A stretch of 64,000 nucleotides of DNA from Beijerinckiaceae bacterium (GCA_027533425.1 JAPZUD010000003.1:67001-131000); one strand, 5' to 3'. Positions 30,222 to 39,827 are shown, counted from the stretch's first letter. Notes: generated from the letters alone by a model not told the origin. Program-made: numbers and translations.

Positions 30222-30974
30222 TCACCAGGTCGCGCCGGGATAGGTGCGCTGGAGGAATTGCAGGTCGGTCAGCAGGTGGCCGAGATGCTCGGAATGCTCG
30301 CCGCGCCGGCCGCCGGTCTGCATCCAGCCATCCCGCGGGCGGGCCAGCAAAGCCTCGCCGAAGACATGGTCGATCGTGGCGTCCCAGGCTGGCCGGATCG
30401 CCGCCGGATCCACCGCAATGCCCGCCTCGATCAATGCCCGCTCGACCGCATCCACCTCGAACATCTCGCCGGTAAAGGGCCAGAGATCCTCCAGCGCCTC
30501 CTTGAGCCGGGCAGCGCTTTCCCCGGTGCCGTCGCCGAGGCGGATCACCCATTCGGCGCTGTGGCGCAGATGATAGGCCATCTCCTTGACGGATTTCGCC
30601 GCGATGGCGGCAAGGGTCTCGTCCTTCGACGCCGCGAGGCGCTCGAAATAGGGGTGCATGAAGGCGGCATAGAGAAACTGCCGCAGGATGGTGAAGGCGA
30701 AATCGCCGCGCGGCCGCTCGACCAACAGGATGTTCCGCCAGTCCGGGCAATCACGGAGATAGGCGAGGTCATCCTCGCTGCGGCCCTTGCCCTCGATCGC
30801 GCCGGCATGGGTGTAGAGGTTGCGCGCCTGCCCGATCAGGTCGAGCGCCATATTGGCCAGCGCGAGATCCTCCTCGAGCATCGGCCCGTGGCCGCACCAT
30901 TCCGACAGCCGATGCCCGAGCACGAGGGCATTGTCCGCCAGCCGGAGGGTGTAGGTGAAGAGCGGCGTTTCCAT
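30222..30974 (-). CDS. paaC: Phenylacetyl-CoA epoxidase structural subunit PaaC
   Basis: 250 residues, helical ferritin-like fold, with the PaaC N-terminus (LADNALVLGHRLSEWCGHGPMLEED). It forms the core of the epoxidase with PaaA but is not expected to hold the catalytic iron pair. A 181-bp gap containing a repeat separates it from paaB, unusual for this operon. Confidence 0.96.
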   Translation of the reverse strand: METPLFTYTLRLADNALVLGHRLSEWCGHGPMLEEDLALANMALDLIGQARNLYTHAGAIEGKGRSEDDLAYLRDCPDWRNILLVERPRGDFAFTILRQFLYAAFMHPYFERLAASKDETLAAIAAKSVKEMAYHLRHSAEWVIRLGDGTGESAARLKEALEDLWPFTGEMFEVDAVERALIEAGIAVDPAAIRPAWDATIDHVFGEALLARPRDGWMQTGGRRGEHSEHLGHLLTDLQFLQRTYPGATW

Positions 30975-31031
30975 TCTTGTCGTTCCTGTTGGACTTTGTC
31001 TTCCGTCGCTATCCGGATCACCCGGTTCACG

Positions 31032-31120
31032 CGTCATGCCCGCCCTTGGGGCGGGCATCCACGACTTGTTCGTCTGGTTTAGGTAAGTCATGGATGGCCG
31101 GGCCAAGCCCGGCCATGACG
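31032..31120. repeat. Double-hairpin intergenic repeat, copy 4, inside the paaABCDE operon
   Basis: Same orientation as copy 1, with CGTCATG and CATGACG ends. It sits between paaB and paaC, genes that are normally almost contiguous, so it looks like an insertion into the operon. It could be a partial terminator or an mRNA processing site affecting PaaC, PaaD and PaaE levels. Confidence 0.85.
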
Positions 31121-31155
31121 AAATGCGGTTACCCGAAGACCACCGCACCCCGCTC

Positions 31156-31458
31156 TCACATATGCCCCACTTCCTCCGGCACCTCGTAGAAGGTGGGATG
31201 GCGGTAGATCTTCGAGGCGGTCGGCTCGAACAGGGCGTCCTTGTCCTGCGGGTCGGAGGCGGTGATGGCGCTGGACGGCACCACCCAGATCGACAGCCCC
31301 TCGCCCCGGCGGGTATAGACGTCGCGCGCGGCCTGCAGCGCCATTTCGGCATCGGGCGCATGCAGCGAGCCGCAATGGCGATGGCTGAGCCCGGTCCGGG
31401 AGCGAATGAACACTTCCCAGAGCGGCATCGTCTTTTCGGTCATGGTCTTGTCGGTCAT
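31156..31458 (-). CDS. paaB: Phenylacetyl-CoA epoxidase subunit PaaB
   Basis: 100 residues, starting MTDKTMTEKTMPLWEVFIRSR. The conserved core includes GSLHAPDAEMALQAARDVYTRR and the tail FYEVPEEVGHM. A small bridging subunit that contacts both oxygenase and reductase. ATG 31458 has GGGGGA upstream; the earlier ATG-like start at 31473 lacks support. Confidence 0.96.
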   Translation of the reverse strand: MTDKTMTEKTMPLWEVFIRSRTGLSHRHCGSLHAPDAEMALQAARDVYTRRGEGLSIWVVPSSAITASDPQDKDALFEPTASKIYRHPTFYEVPEEVGHM

Positions 31459-31469
31459 GGCAATCCCCC

Positions 31470-32465
31470 TCATTCCGCCGCGATCTTTGCCGCCGCCTTG
31501 CGGGCCGCGCGCTTTTCTGCGTGAGCAAGCGCGGCTTCGCGCACCCAGGCGCCCTCGTCATGCGCCTTCTGCCGCGCCTTCAGCCGCTCGCGGTTGCAGG
31601 GCCCCTCGCCGCGCACGACGCGGTTGAACTCGCTCCAGTCGATCGGGCCATGCTCCCAATGCCCGGTCGCCTCGTTGAAGCGGAGATCGGGATCGGGGAA
31701 GGTCAGGCCAAGGAAATGGCCCTGCGGCACGGTGGCATCGATGAATTTCTGGCGCAGGTCATCGTTCGAGAAGCGCTTGATCTTCCAGGCCATGTTCTGG
31801 TCGGAATGCTGGCTGTCCTTGTCGGACGGGCCGAACATCATCAAAGCCGGCCACCACCAGCGATTGAGCGAATCCTGCGCCATCTTCTTCTGCGCCGGGC
31901 TGCCCTTGGCCAGCGTCATGACAATCTCGTAGCCCTGGCGCTGGTGGAAGCTCTCTTCCTTGCAGATGCGGATCATCGCCCGCGCATAGGGCCCGTAGGA
32001 GCAGCGGCAGAGCGGGATCTGGTTCATGATCGCCGCGCCATCGACCAGCCAGCCGATCATGCCCATATCGGCCCAGCTCGGCGTCGGGTAATTGAAGATC
32101 GAGGAATATTTCGCCTTGCCGGTCAGCAATTGCCCGACCAGTTCCTCGCGGCTCACGCCCAGCGTTTCGGCGGCGGAATAGAGATAGAGCCCGTGCCCGC
32201 CCTCGTCCTGCACCTTGGCCAGCAGGGCGGCCTTGCGCTTCAGCGACGGCGCGCGGGTGATCCAGTTACCCTCGGGCAGCATGCCGACAATCTCGGAATG
32301 GGCATGCTGGGAAATCTGCCGCACCAGCGTCCGGCGATAGCCCTCCGGCATCCAGTCATTCGGCTCGATCTTTTCCTCGGCATCGACGCGGGCCTGGAAC
32401 CGGGCCCGCAATTCCGGATCGTCGGCATGGGCCTTCTCGGCCACGTTCAGCGCCTGAGCATACAT
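31470..32465 (-). CDS. paaA: Phenylacetyl-CoA epoxidase catalytic subunit PaaA
   Basis: 331 residues, di-iron ferritin-like oxygenase. Iron-ligand motifs [11 protein letters not shown] and [11 protein letters not shown] are present. It inserts one oxygen atom into the ring of phenylacetyl-CoA to give the 1,2-epoxide, in complex with PaaC. ATG 32465 is preferred: GGGAGG lies about nine bases upstream of it, but directly abuts the alternative ATG at 32474. First gene of paaABCDE, behind a strong promoter. Confidence 0.97.
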   Translation of the reverse strand: MYAQALNVAEKAHADDPELRARFQARVDAEEKIEPNDWMPEGYRRTLVRQISQHAHSEIVGMLPEGNWITRAPSLKRKAALLAKVQDEGGHGLYLYSAAETLGVSREELVGQLLTGKAKYSSIFNYPTPSWADMGMIGWLVDGAAIMNQIPLCRCSYGPYARAMIRICKEESFHQRQGYEIVMTLAKGSPAQKKMAQDSLNRWWWPALMMFGPSDKDSQHSDQNMAWKIKRFSNDDLRQKFIDATVPQGHFLGLTFPDPDLRFNEATGHWEHGPIDWSEFNRVVRGEGPCNRERLKARQKAHDEGAWVREAALAHAEKRAARKAAAKIAAE

Positions 32466-32496
32466 AAGCGGCATCCTCCCTGATGTCGTTTCGGGG

Positions 32497-32540
32497 AGTA
32501 TGTTACAAAAAATATTTCTGTCAATGTTTTTGGTTACAAA
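32497..32540 (-). promoter_or_regulatory. paaA promoter with TTTGTAAC direct repeat
   Basis: On the minus strand TTGACA (32524-32519), 16 bases, CATACT (32502-32497) form a good sigma70 promoter 32-59 bp ahead of the paaA start. TTTGTAAC occurs twice in direct orientation (32540-32533 and 32509-32502), 31 bp apart or about three helical turns. One copy lies upstream of -35 and overlaps the paaX stop; the other overlaps the -10. This is a plausible PaaX operator pair; binding is inferred. Confidence 0.65.
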
Positions 32541-33349
32541 TCCACACGCCCGGCCTCGAGCAGCCTCAGCCGGGCCTCCAGCGCAGCCAGGGTCCCGTCG
32601 AACAGGCGCCTTGCTTCCGGCCCGGGCCAGTCTGCCGGCAGCAGCCCGTCCGGCAGGAACGGATCACGCAACACAAGCCGGCGGAATTCATGCACCAGCA
32701 GCAGCCGGGCGAGGAACGCCTCACGCCAGCCAAGGCCGGGCGCCAGCGGCAGCAAGGCGGCGGCATGGCTGGCCACCATCCGGTAGCCCGCCTGCAGGCT
32801 GGACAGCGGCCAGAGGCCCTGCACCCGGGCGGCGAGAACCGCCTCGCCTTCGGCATGGAAGCCGGTCAGCCCCTCGCCCTGCCGGTCCTCGCGGCCGGCA
32901 TGGACCGGCCGCGCCAGCAGGTTGGCGGCGAGCGCGCCATAGCCGCTCTCGACCAGCTCCGCCCGGAGCCCGGCCCGATCGCTCCCCTCCTCGATCAGGA
33001 CAAGATGAAGCCGGCCATCCGGCTGCGGGCGGTCATCGCCGAAAATCAGCGCCGCCGCCCGGCCGAAATCATCCTCCGCGCCGGCGGAAAGGCGGTAGAG
33101 CGCAGCCTTGCCGTCCCGCTCGCGCGTCAGCGTGCCATTGGAGACCAGCCGCGAAAGGGCCGTCCGGACCAGACCGGGCTCGATCCCGAGCGCACCGAGC
33201 CAGTCCTGCAGGTCGGAGAGGCGCAGGGCCTCGCCGCGCGGCAGCGCCACCACGCCGAAAATCGTGACCAGCAGCGACCAGGTGCGCGGCGGCTTGCGCG
33301 CGTGATGCGCGGCGATCAGCGCCTGCAGGGGAGCCGGGGCCTCGGTCAT
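32534..33349 (-). CDS. paaX: Phenylacetic acid catabolon repressor PaaX
   Basis: 271 residues of the PaaX family: an N-terminal winged helix (about 20-90, with [24 protein letters not shown]) and the PaaX C-terminal domain. PaaX represses paa promoters and is released by phenylacetyl-CoA. It is directly upstream of, and on the same strand as, paaABCDE. Its stop overlaps a likely operator for the paaA promoter. The cluster therefore has both PaaX and a TetR-type PaaR. Confidence 0.94.
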   Translation of the reverse strand: MTEAPAPLQALIAAHHARKPPRTWSLLVTIFGVVALPRGEALRLSDLQDWLGALGIEPGLVRTALSRLVSNGTLTRERDGKAALYRLSAGAEDDFGRAAALIFGDDRPQPDGRLHLVLIEEGSDRAGLRAELVESGYGALAANLLARPVHAGREDRQGEGLTGFHAEGEAVLAARVQGLWPLSSLQAGYRMVASHAAALLPLAPGLGWREAFLARLLLVHEFRRLVLRDPFLPDGLLPADWPGPEARRLFDGTLAALEARLRLLEAGRVDL

Positions 33350-33490
33350 GGGGTTCCTCTTCCGCTCGTCTCCGTTTCCATGCGGGAAAGCGCCGGGCGA
33401 GACAAGCCACCGGGCCGCCGCGATCGAAAAACGGATGCAGGGCGCCGGTTTGGCTGTATACATCCTCGCCAGCCGGGCGCCGCCACCGCG

Positions 33491-33547
33491 AACGCCCGGT
33501 AAGGAACGCCCGGTAAGGAAGGCCCCGACAAGAACGGCCCGGCAAGG
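33491..33547 (+). repeat. 14-bp tandem repeats in the leader of the MoeA-like gene
   Basis: AACGCCCGGTAAGG occurs twice exactly (33491-33504, 33505-33518), followed by two degenerate units, about to 33547. It ends just ahead of the start codon, and each unit carries an AAGG that resembles a ribosome site. The remaining paaX/moeA gap (33350-33490) shows a TGTATACA palindrome at 33455-33462, possibly part of a promoter. Confidence 0.7.
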
Positions 33548-33554
33548 AAACCGC

Positions 33555-34544
33555 ATGCGGCTCAGCCCCCTCGACAGCCTGATCGCGCCGTGGCAGGCGT
33601 CCGCGCCGGCCTTGCCCGTGGCGGCTCTGGCCCCGGAAGCCGCGATTGGCCGCCTTGCCGCCTCCGCCATCCTCGCGCCCGGGCCGGTTCCTCCGGACTC
33701 CATTGCCCTGCGGGCCGGCGTCGCGGTCCGCGCGGAGGATCTCGTCGGTGCCAGCCCGCAATCGCCGGTCCTCCGGATGGATCGCCCGCCCGCCCTTGCT
33801 CCCGGCGATGCCCTCCCCCCGGGCACCGATGCCCTGCTCGACCCCGAGGCCATGCAGGATCAGGGCGCCTTTCTCGAGATCACCGACAGCGCCGTGCCGG
33901 GCCTGCATATCCGCCGGCAGGGCGAAGACCTTGCTGCCGGGCAGCGGATCTGCCCCCGGGGCGGCCGGATCGAGCCGGCCCATGCCCTTGCCGCCCGGCT
34001 GGCCGGGCTCAATTCCCTGCCCGTCTTCGATCTCACTGCCACGATCGAGGGGTTCGACACGCCGCTCGCCGCCCTGCTCGCCCGCCTGCTGGAAGGCTGC
34101 GGCCTCCGCCTCCTCCCCGGCGGGGCGGCCCTGTTCCGGCTCGAACCCGCCCGCACGACCACGCCCCGGCTGGCGCTTCAGCCCGGCGAGACCGGCTGGA
34201 TCGAGCCGGCGGGCGGGGGCTTCCGCATCGAAATTCCGCCCCGCTTCGATGGCGCGCTGGCGCTGGTCCTCGCGGGGATCCTGCCGCTGGTCTGCCATTG
34301 GACCGACGCCCGACCTGTGGCGCAGACGGGCCGGCTCGCCCGCAAGCTCAGCGCCGGCCTCGGCAGCACCGCGATCGCCCTGTTCCGCACAGGGGCGGAA
34401 CAGCTCGAACCACTCGCCCTCGGCGAGATCACCCTTGCCGCCTGGCTCGCGGCGGACAGCTATGCCGTGCTGCCGCCGGGGATCGAGGGCTTTGCGGCCG
34501 GCGAGACCTTCACCACATATCGCCTCGCCCCGCTTCTGGCCTGA
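33555..34544 (+). CDS. MoeA-like protein lacking the MoCF catalytic domain
   Basis: 329 residues. The first half resembles the MoeA N-terminal domains, with ALPPGTDALLDPEAM and GEDLAAGQRICPRGGRI. The MoCF nucleotide-fold motifs expected afterwards (a GGxSxGxxD segment) are not seen, and the second half (about 160-329) is not recognised. It may be a partner or regulatory paralogue for molybdenum insertion into molybdopterin. AAGGAAA precedes ATG 33555. The next gene, a MoeA fusion, starts 15 bp downstream, so they form one unit. Confidence 0.7.
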   Translation: MRLSPLDSLIAPWQASAPALPVAALAPEAAIGRLAASAILAPGPVPPDSIALRAGVAVRAEDLVGASPQSPVLRMDRPPALAPGDALPPGTDALLDPEAMQDQGAFLEITDSAVPGLHIRRQGEDLAAGQRICPRGGRIEPAHALAARLAGLNSLPVFDLTATIEGFDTPLAALLARLLEGCGLRLLPGGAALFRLEPARTTTPRLALQPGETGWIEPAGGGFRIEIPPRFDGALALVLAGILPLVCHWTDARPVAQTGRLARKLSAGLGSTAIALFRTGAEQLEPLALGEITLAAWLAADSYAVLPPGIEGFAAGETFTTYRLAPLLA

Positions 34545-34558
34545 CGAAAGGACCCCGC

Positions 34559-36487
34559 GTGACCGAATCCCGTGCCGGCCTCGTGCAAGAGCAGTTCCTG
34601 CGCATCCTGACGCGCGAGGAGGCCGTGCGCCGCTTCACGGAAGCCGTTCGCCCGGCCCCGCTCGGGCAGGAGGCCTGCCCGCTGGACATGGCGGCAGGGC
34701 GTGTCCTCGCGGAGGATATCCGCGCCGCCGTCGATGCGCCGCCCTTTGACCGCTCGGTTGTCGATGGCTTTGCTCTCCGTGCGGCCGATCTCGCCGCCGC
34801 CAGCCAGGCGGCCCCCGTCACGCTGCGGCTCAATGCCGAGACCATCAGCTGCGGCCATGCCCCCGCGCTGACCGTGCAGCCCGGCACCGCGACCCCGATC
34901 TCCACGGGTGGCCCGATCCCGCGCGGTGCAGATGCCGTGGTGATGATCGAACACACCGATCCGGAAGGCGAGGCGGCGATCCGCGTCACACGCGCGGTGA
35001 CGCCGGGCCAGAACCTCTCCTATGCCGGTTCGGACATGGCCCGAGGGCAGGTGCTGCTCCATGCCGGGACGCCGCTCACCGCCCGCGAGATCGGCATGCT
35101 CGCTGCCGTCGGGCTGGCCGGGATCCCGGTCTGGCGGAAGCCGCGCATCGCCGTACTCTCGACCGGGAATGAACTGGTCGCGCCAGGCCAGCCCTTGGGG
35201 CCGGCACAGATCTACGATTCGAACGGCCCGATCATCGCCGCCGCGCTCGAGGAAAATGGCTGCGAGGCCCTGCGGCTCGGCATCGTGCCCGATGACGAGG
35301 CCCGGCTGGAAGCCGCCCTGCGCGAAGCCCATGCGCGGGCGGATGCCATCCTGCTCTCCGGCGGCACCTCCAAGGGCGCGGGCGATCTCACCTGGCGTCT
35401 TGTCGGCCGGCTCGGCGCGCCGGGAATCATTGCCCATGGCGTGGCGCTGAAGCCGGGCAAGCCGCTTTGCCTCGCCGTCTGTGACGGCAAGCCCGTCATT
35501 GTCCTGCCGGGCTTCCCGACTTCGGCCATGTTCACTTTCCACGATATTGTCGCCCCGGTCTTCCGGACGATGGCCGGTTTGCCCCTGCGCGAGGAAGCCC
35601 GGTCGGAGGCCCGCATCCCCGCGCGCATCCCTTCCGAACTCGGCCGCACGGAATTCGCCATGGTGGCGTTGGCCGAGGATGCGGAGGGCCTCGTCGCCCA
35701 TCCGGTCGGCAAGGGCTCGGGTGCTGTCACTGCCTTCTCGCAGGCCGATGGCTTCGTGGCGATCGAGGCCGAGGCGGATTCCCTCCCCGCCGGCAGCCGC
35801 GTGCCGGTGACCTTGTTCTCGCCGGGCATCCGCATCCCCGATCTCGTGATCATCGGAAGCCATTGCACCGGGCTCGATGCGCTCGTCGCCACCCTGCGCC
35901 GGCAGGGCCTGTCCGCCCGCCTCCTTGCGCTCGGCTCACTGGGCGGGCTGTCGGCGATCAAGCGCGGCGAGGCCGATCTCGCGCCGATCCACCTCATGGA
36001 CCCCGCCAGCGGCGCCTATAACCGGCCCTTCCTGACCCCGGAACTGGACCTCATCCCCGGCTGGAAGCGCCTGCAGGGCTTCGTACACCGGAAGGGTGAT
36101 CCGCGCTTTGCCGGCCGAAGCCTCGAAGAGGCCATCGCCGCCGCGCTGGCCGATCCGGATTGCCTGATGGTCAACCGCAACCAGGGCGCCGGCACGCGCA
36201 CCTTGATCGACGGCCTGCTGAAAGGTGCCCGCCCGGCGGGCTACTGGAACCAGCCCCGCTCGCACAATGCCGTCGCAGCCAGCGTGGCGCAGGGCCGCGC
36301 GGATTGGGGCATCGCCATCGCCCCGGTCGCCACCGCGCTCGACGTCGCCTTCATCCCGCTGGCGGACGAGCATTACGATTTCGCCGTCGCCCGCAGCCCG
36401 CGCAATCCCGCCGCGATCGAGGCTTTCCGCGTCGCGCTTGCCGAATCCGGCGACGCGCTGCGCACCCTCGGCTTCACGCCGGGGTAA
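34559..36487 (+). CDS. MoeA molybdopterin molybdenumtransferase fused to a periplasmic-binding-protein-like domain
   Basis: 642 residues from GTG 34559 (GAAAGGA upstream). The MoeA part (about 1-420) has DRSVVDGFALRA, STGGPIPRGADAVVMIEHT, STGNELV, the MoCF motif LSGGTSKGAGDLTW and KPGKPLCLA. The C-terminal part (about 430-640) is a solute-binding-like fold (GSHCTGLDALV, NRNQGAGTRTLIDGLL, HNAVAASVAQGRADWGIAI) related to ModE/LysR-type or ModA-like ligand domains. It inserts molybdate into the pterin cofactor; the fused domain may bind an oxyanion. The molybdoenzyme served is not in the window. Confidence 0.9.
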   Translation: MTESRAGLVQEQFLRILTREEAVRRFTEAVRPAPLGQEACPLDMAAGRVLAEDIRAAVDAPPFDRSVVDGFALRAADLAAASQAAPVTLRLNAETISCGHAPALTVQPGTATPISTGGPIPRGADAVVMIEHTDPEGEAAIRVTRAVTPGQNLSYAGSDMARGQVLLHAGTPLTAREIGMLAAVGLAGIPVWRKPRIAVLSTGNELVAPGQPLGPAQIYDSNGPIIAAALEENGCEALRLGIVPDDEARLEAALREAHARADAILLSGGTSKGAGDLTWRLVGRLGAPGIIAHGVALKPGKPLCLAVCDGKPVIVLPGFPTSAMFTFHDIVAPVFRTMAGLPLREEARSEARIPARIPSELGRTEFAMVALAEDAEGLVAHPVGKGSGAVTAFSQADGFVAIEAEADSLPAGSRVPVTLFSPGIRIPDLVIIGSHCTGLDALVATLRRQGLSARLLALGSLGGLSAIKRGEADLAPIHLMDPASGAYNRPFLTPELDLIPGWKRLQGFVHRKGDPRFAGRSLEEAIAAALADPDCLMVNRNQGAGTRTLIDGLLKGARPAGYWNQPRSHNAVAASVAQGRADWGIAIAPVATALDVAFIPLADEHYDFAVARSPRNPAAIEAFRVALAESGDALRTLGFTPG

Positions 36488-36535
36488 ATGGAACCTGCCC
36501 CGGGAAACCCAAGGGCTCGAGATGAAATCTCCCGC

Positions 36536-36553
36536 TTCGACCTTAAGGTCGAA
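36536..36553. other. Perfect 18-bp palindrome in the moeA / amidase convergent gap
   Basis: TTCGACCTTAAGGTCGAA, with a second small hairpin GGTGCCGCAGGCACC at about 36580-36594. The 177-bp gap separates convergent genes, so this may be a terminator without a clear T tract. Nothing else is seen there. Confidence 0.5.
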
Positions 36554-36664
36554 GCCAGGAGCGAATGCGACGCCGAGCAGGTGCCGCAGGCACCGTTGCG
36601 AGGGATTCTGCCCGAGGAGACCGTCAGGTCGCCTCCAAGGGCGAAAGAAATCCAAACCCCAAGA

Positions 36665-38083
36665 TCAATGCCTCACCCTTGGCTCGATCGGCTGGCCGAA
36701 GGGGAGGCCGAGCAGGCCTTCGAGGAGATGGGCGCCCGCCAAAGCGGTCGCATCGGCCCGCGGCCGCGCCACCACCTGCAACCCGACCGGCAGGCCGCTG
36801 GACGTGAAGCCGCAGGGAATGCAGACAGAAGGGCAGGCCACCAGCGTGATCGCATAGGCGATGGCCAGCCAATGCACGTAATTGTCGAATTCCACGCCAT
36901 TGCAGCGTTCGACATAGCGCTGCTCGACCGGGAAAGGCGGCACGATCGTGCCCGGCGCGAGCAGGAGGTCATACTCGCCGAAAAAGGCGAGCGTCCGCTG
37001 GTACATGGCGAGCCGCTGCGTCTCCGCCCGGGTGATCTCGTCCATCGTCAGGGCCAGGCCCTTCTCGATGTTCCAGATCACTTCCGGCTTGAGCTTGTCC
37101 CGGTGGGTTTCGAGCAGCGCTTTCTTGGAAATGGCGAAGCCCTTGGCGCGCAAGGTGTTGAAGCTTTCATGCGCTCCGGAGAAATCCGGATGCGCCTCCT
37201 CGACAATCGACCCGGCCCCGGCGAAGCGCGCAGCGGCGGCGCGGCAGATCGCGGCCACCTCGCCATCGACCGGCGTGATCCCGAGATCGGCCGAGAAGGC
37301 GACGCGCTTTGGCCGCCAGCCCGTACCGAGCGCAGCCAGAAAGCCGGTCGCCGGCTTGGGCAGCGAGACCGGGTCACGGATATCCTCGCCGCTGAGCATG
37401 TCGAGGAAGAAGGCGCAATCGGCGACATTGCGCGCCATCGGCCCCTGCACGCTGAGCAGCCGGTCCATCGGCGCGGCGGGCTGGGTGGCGACGCGCCCCG
37501 GCGAGGGCCGCATGCCGACGATCCCGCAGAAACTGGCCGGGTTCCGCAGGGAGCCGCCCAGATCCGAGCCATGCGCCAGCCAGGCCGTGCCGGTGGCGAG
37601 CGCCACCGCCGACCCGCCGGAGGAGCCGGAGGCGGAGAGCCGTGTGTCCCAGGGGTTGCGGGTCGGGCCGAACACCTCGTTGAACGTGTTGGCCCCGGCG
37701 CCGAATTCCGGCGTGTTCGTCTTGGCATAGACAAGGCCACCTTCGGCCTCGAGCCGCTCGACCAAGGGGTCGGACCGGACCGGCACATGGTCGGCGAAGA
37801 CCGGCGAACCGAACGTCGTCCGCATTCCCGCCACTTCCGTGAGATCCTTGATGGCGACGGGTAACCCACAAAGCGGTCCGCGCTCGCCCAAAGGCCGCGC
37901 CATCAGCGCTTTCGCGAGCGTGCGTGCCCGTCCGAAATCCCGGGTCGGCAGGGCATTGACCGGCGCCTCCACCGCCGCCACCCGCGCTTCCAGCGCATCG
38001 AGGCAATCGAGCGGAGTGATCTCGCCCGTCGTGAGGCGACCGATCACGGTCAGGGCGGATTGGGAAATCAGGTCGTCGGACAT
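36665..38083 (-). CDS. Amidase signature family hydrolase
   Basis: 472 residues. The Ser-cisSer-Lys triad is visible: Lys in LPVAIKDLTEV, Ser in SGSSGGSAVALATG and the nucleophile in HGSDLGGSLRNPASFCG. Substrate cannot be told; related enzymes hydrolyse amides of aromatic or aliphatic acids. Given the neighbours, an aryl-amide source of aromatic acid is conceivable. It starts at ATG 38083 with GGAGGTACC upstream and probably forms its own transcript. Confidence 0.9.
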   Translation of the reverse strand: MSDDLISQSALTVIGRLTTGEITPLDCLDALEARVAAVEAPVNALPTRDFGRARTLAKALMARPLGERGPLCGLPVAIKDLTEVAGMRTTFGSPVFADHVPVRSDPLVERLEAEGGLVYAKTNTPEFGAGANTFNEVFGPTRNPWDTRLSASGSSGGSAVALATGTAWLAHGSDLGGSLRNPASFCGIVGMRPSPGRVATQPAAPMDRLLSVQGPMARNVADCAFFLDMLSGEDIRDPVSLPKPATGFLAALGTGWRPKRVAFSADLGITPVDGEVAAICRAAAARFAGAGSIVEEAHPDFSGAHESFNTLRAKGFAISKKALLETHRDKLKPEVIWNIEKGLALTMDEITRAETQRLAMYQRTLAFFGEYDLLLAPGTIVPPFPVEQRYVERCNGVEFDNYVHWLAIAYAITLVACPSVCIPCGFTSSGLPVGLQVVARPRADATALAGAHLLEGLLGLPFGQPIEPRVRH

Positions 38084-38150
38084 GGTACCTCCTGCGGAGG
38101 CGCCATGGTGGAGAACCCGGCGGCTGCATGCAACCGCCGTGAAGGCCCTG

Positions 38151-39827
38151 TCAGGCGGCAGCGCGCATCGACCGCACGAAACCATCAATCTCGCCGCGCA
38201 GGCGGTCAGCCTGCTGGGCCAGCCCTTCCGACGCCTTGAGGATATTGCCGGCCACCTCGCTCGATTCCGACGCCGCCTGGCTGACCTGCGTGATGTTGCT
38301 GGCCACCTCGGCCGTGCCGGCCATCGCTTCCTGCACGTTGCGGGCAATTTCCTGCGTCGCAGCGCCCTGGTCGGTCACGGCATTCGCCGCCTGCGAGGCC
38401 ATGGCATTGATCTGGTGGATGGCCTTGGCCACCCCGTTGATCGCGCTCGCAGCCTCGGCGGTCGTGCCCTGGATCTGGTTGATCTGCTCGGTGATTTCGG
38501 TGGTCGCCCGCGCGGTCTGCGCGGCGAGTTCCTTGACCTCGCTCGCCACCACGGCGAAGCCGCGCCCGGCCTCGCCGGCCCGCGCCGCCTCGATTGTGGC
38601 ATTGAGCGCCAGCAGGTTGGTCTGGGCGGCGATGTTCTGGATCATCCCGACAATCTCGCCGATCTGCTGCGTCGCCTGGGTCAGGGCCTGGACCTTGTTG
38701 ACCGTATGCTCGGCCTCGCCCATCACCCGCGCGGAGATCTCGCTCGATTGCCGCACCGTGTCGGCCACGGCCTGCATGGACTGGGCGAGTGTATCTACCG
38801 ATCCGGACAGGGCGCCGACATTGATCGAGGTCTCTTCCGAGGCCGCGGAAACGATCACTGACTGGCGCGAAGTGCCGTTGGCGGTCGTGTTGAGATGCTC
38901 GGCGGCCTCGCGCATCGACCGTGCCGCCTCGGCGACGGCCACCGCCACGCCGACCGCCTGGCTCTCGAAGGCCTGGGCACTCTGCTGGAGACGGTTCCGC
39001 TCGGCTTCAGCAGCGTCGCGCGCTTCGCGGACGGCCTGCTCGTTGGCGACTTTCTGGGCCGCCTCGTCACGGAAATGCCGGAGGGCCTGCACGAGATTGG
39101 CGACTTCCTCGACCTTGCTTTCCGGGATCGCCCGATCGCTGAGGTCGCCGCGCGCCAGGGCTGCCAGCGCCTCGGAGGCATTACCGATCGGGCGCAGGAT
39201 CCGCCTCTGGAACTGGAGGATCAGTGTAACGTAAAGCGCAATGCCGAAGACCAGCATGACGAGATTCACCCAGGTCATCGAGGCGCCGAAGGCCGCACTC
39301 TCGTCAACCTGCGTGGAGTTTCCCTTCTCGATGGCCCCGGAAACGCGCGCCATTTCGCCTTCGAGGGCCTTGAACGCGTCGAGGAAGCCGGGCAGCGCCG
39401 CCCGCGCGTCCTTCAGGCTGCCCTTTTCGGCAAGTTCGACAATCGATTCGGCCGAGGCGATGTACTTTTCCAGCGGTTCGCGAACGGTCTTCAGCGCCGC
39501 ACGGACATCCTTCGGGAGCGAGAGTTCGTCCTGTGCCTTGATCTCCTTCCGGAAGGTCTCGGCGGATTCCTTCACGTCCTCGGCCGCGGCCTTGGTCATC
39601 GACATGTCGTCGATCGCAACACCGTACAGCGCCCGGAAGACGATGCCGCGCAGATTGTCGTGCATCATATCGCCGGTCATATGATGCCGCATCGAGGTCA
39701 TCAGCACGGCTGATTGTTCGCCACCGGCCTGGAACGTCTTGGTGATCAAGAAGCTGATCGCCCCCTGCAGGATGGCAAAACCGATCGCGAAGGCGCAGGC
39801 GAGATTCACAACAAGACGAGGCTTCAT
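38151..39827 (-). CDS. Methyl-accepting chemotaxis protein with helical-bundle periplasmic sensor
   Basis: 558 residues. The first membrane helix is at about 8-28. A ~155-residue helical periplasmic domain follows, with a Met/His-rich start ([16 protein letters not shown]), then a second helix at about 175-195. HAMP is at about 195-250 ([25 protein letters not shown]), followed by a signalling domain with the tip region [22 protein letters not shown]. The ligand is unknown. GGAGGGG precedes ATG 39827. It sits next to the aromatic-degradation genes, so taxis to an aromatic acid is possible but not shown. Confidence 0.93.
   Translation of the reverse strand: MKPRLVVNLACAFAIGFAILQGAISFLITKTFQAGGEQSAVLMTSMRHHMTGDMMHDNLRGIVFRALYGVAIDDMSMTKAAAEDVKESAETFRKEIKAQDELSLPKDVRAALKTVREPLEKYIASAESIVELAEKGSLKDARAALPGFLDAFKALEGEMARVSGAIEKGNSTQVDESAAFGASMTWVNLVMLVFGIALYVTLILQFQRRILRPIGNASEALAALARGDLSDRAIPESKVEEVANLVQALRHFRDEAAQKVANEQAVREARDAAEAERNRLQQSAQAFESQAVGVAVAVAEAARSMREAAEHLNTTANGTSRQSVIVSAASEETSINVGALSGSVDTLAQSMQAVADTVRQSSEISARVMGEAEHTVNKVQALTQATQQIGEIVGMIQNIAAQTNLLALNATIEAARAGEAGRGFAVVASEVKELAAQTARATTEITEQINQIQGTTAEAASAINGVAKAIHQINAMASQAANAVTDQGAATQEIARNVQEAMAGTAEVASNITQVSQAASESSEVAGNILKASEGLAQQADRLRGEIDGFVRSMRAAA

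Noticed and set aside
33420-33470. Molybdenum-cofactor riboswitch or ModE site ahead of the moeA pair
   Set aside because: Only a short TGTATACA palindrome is present; neither the ModE consensus nor a plausible aptamer fold could be supported.
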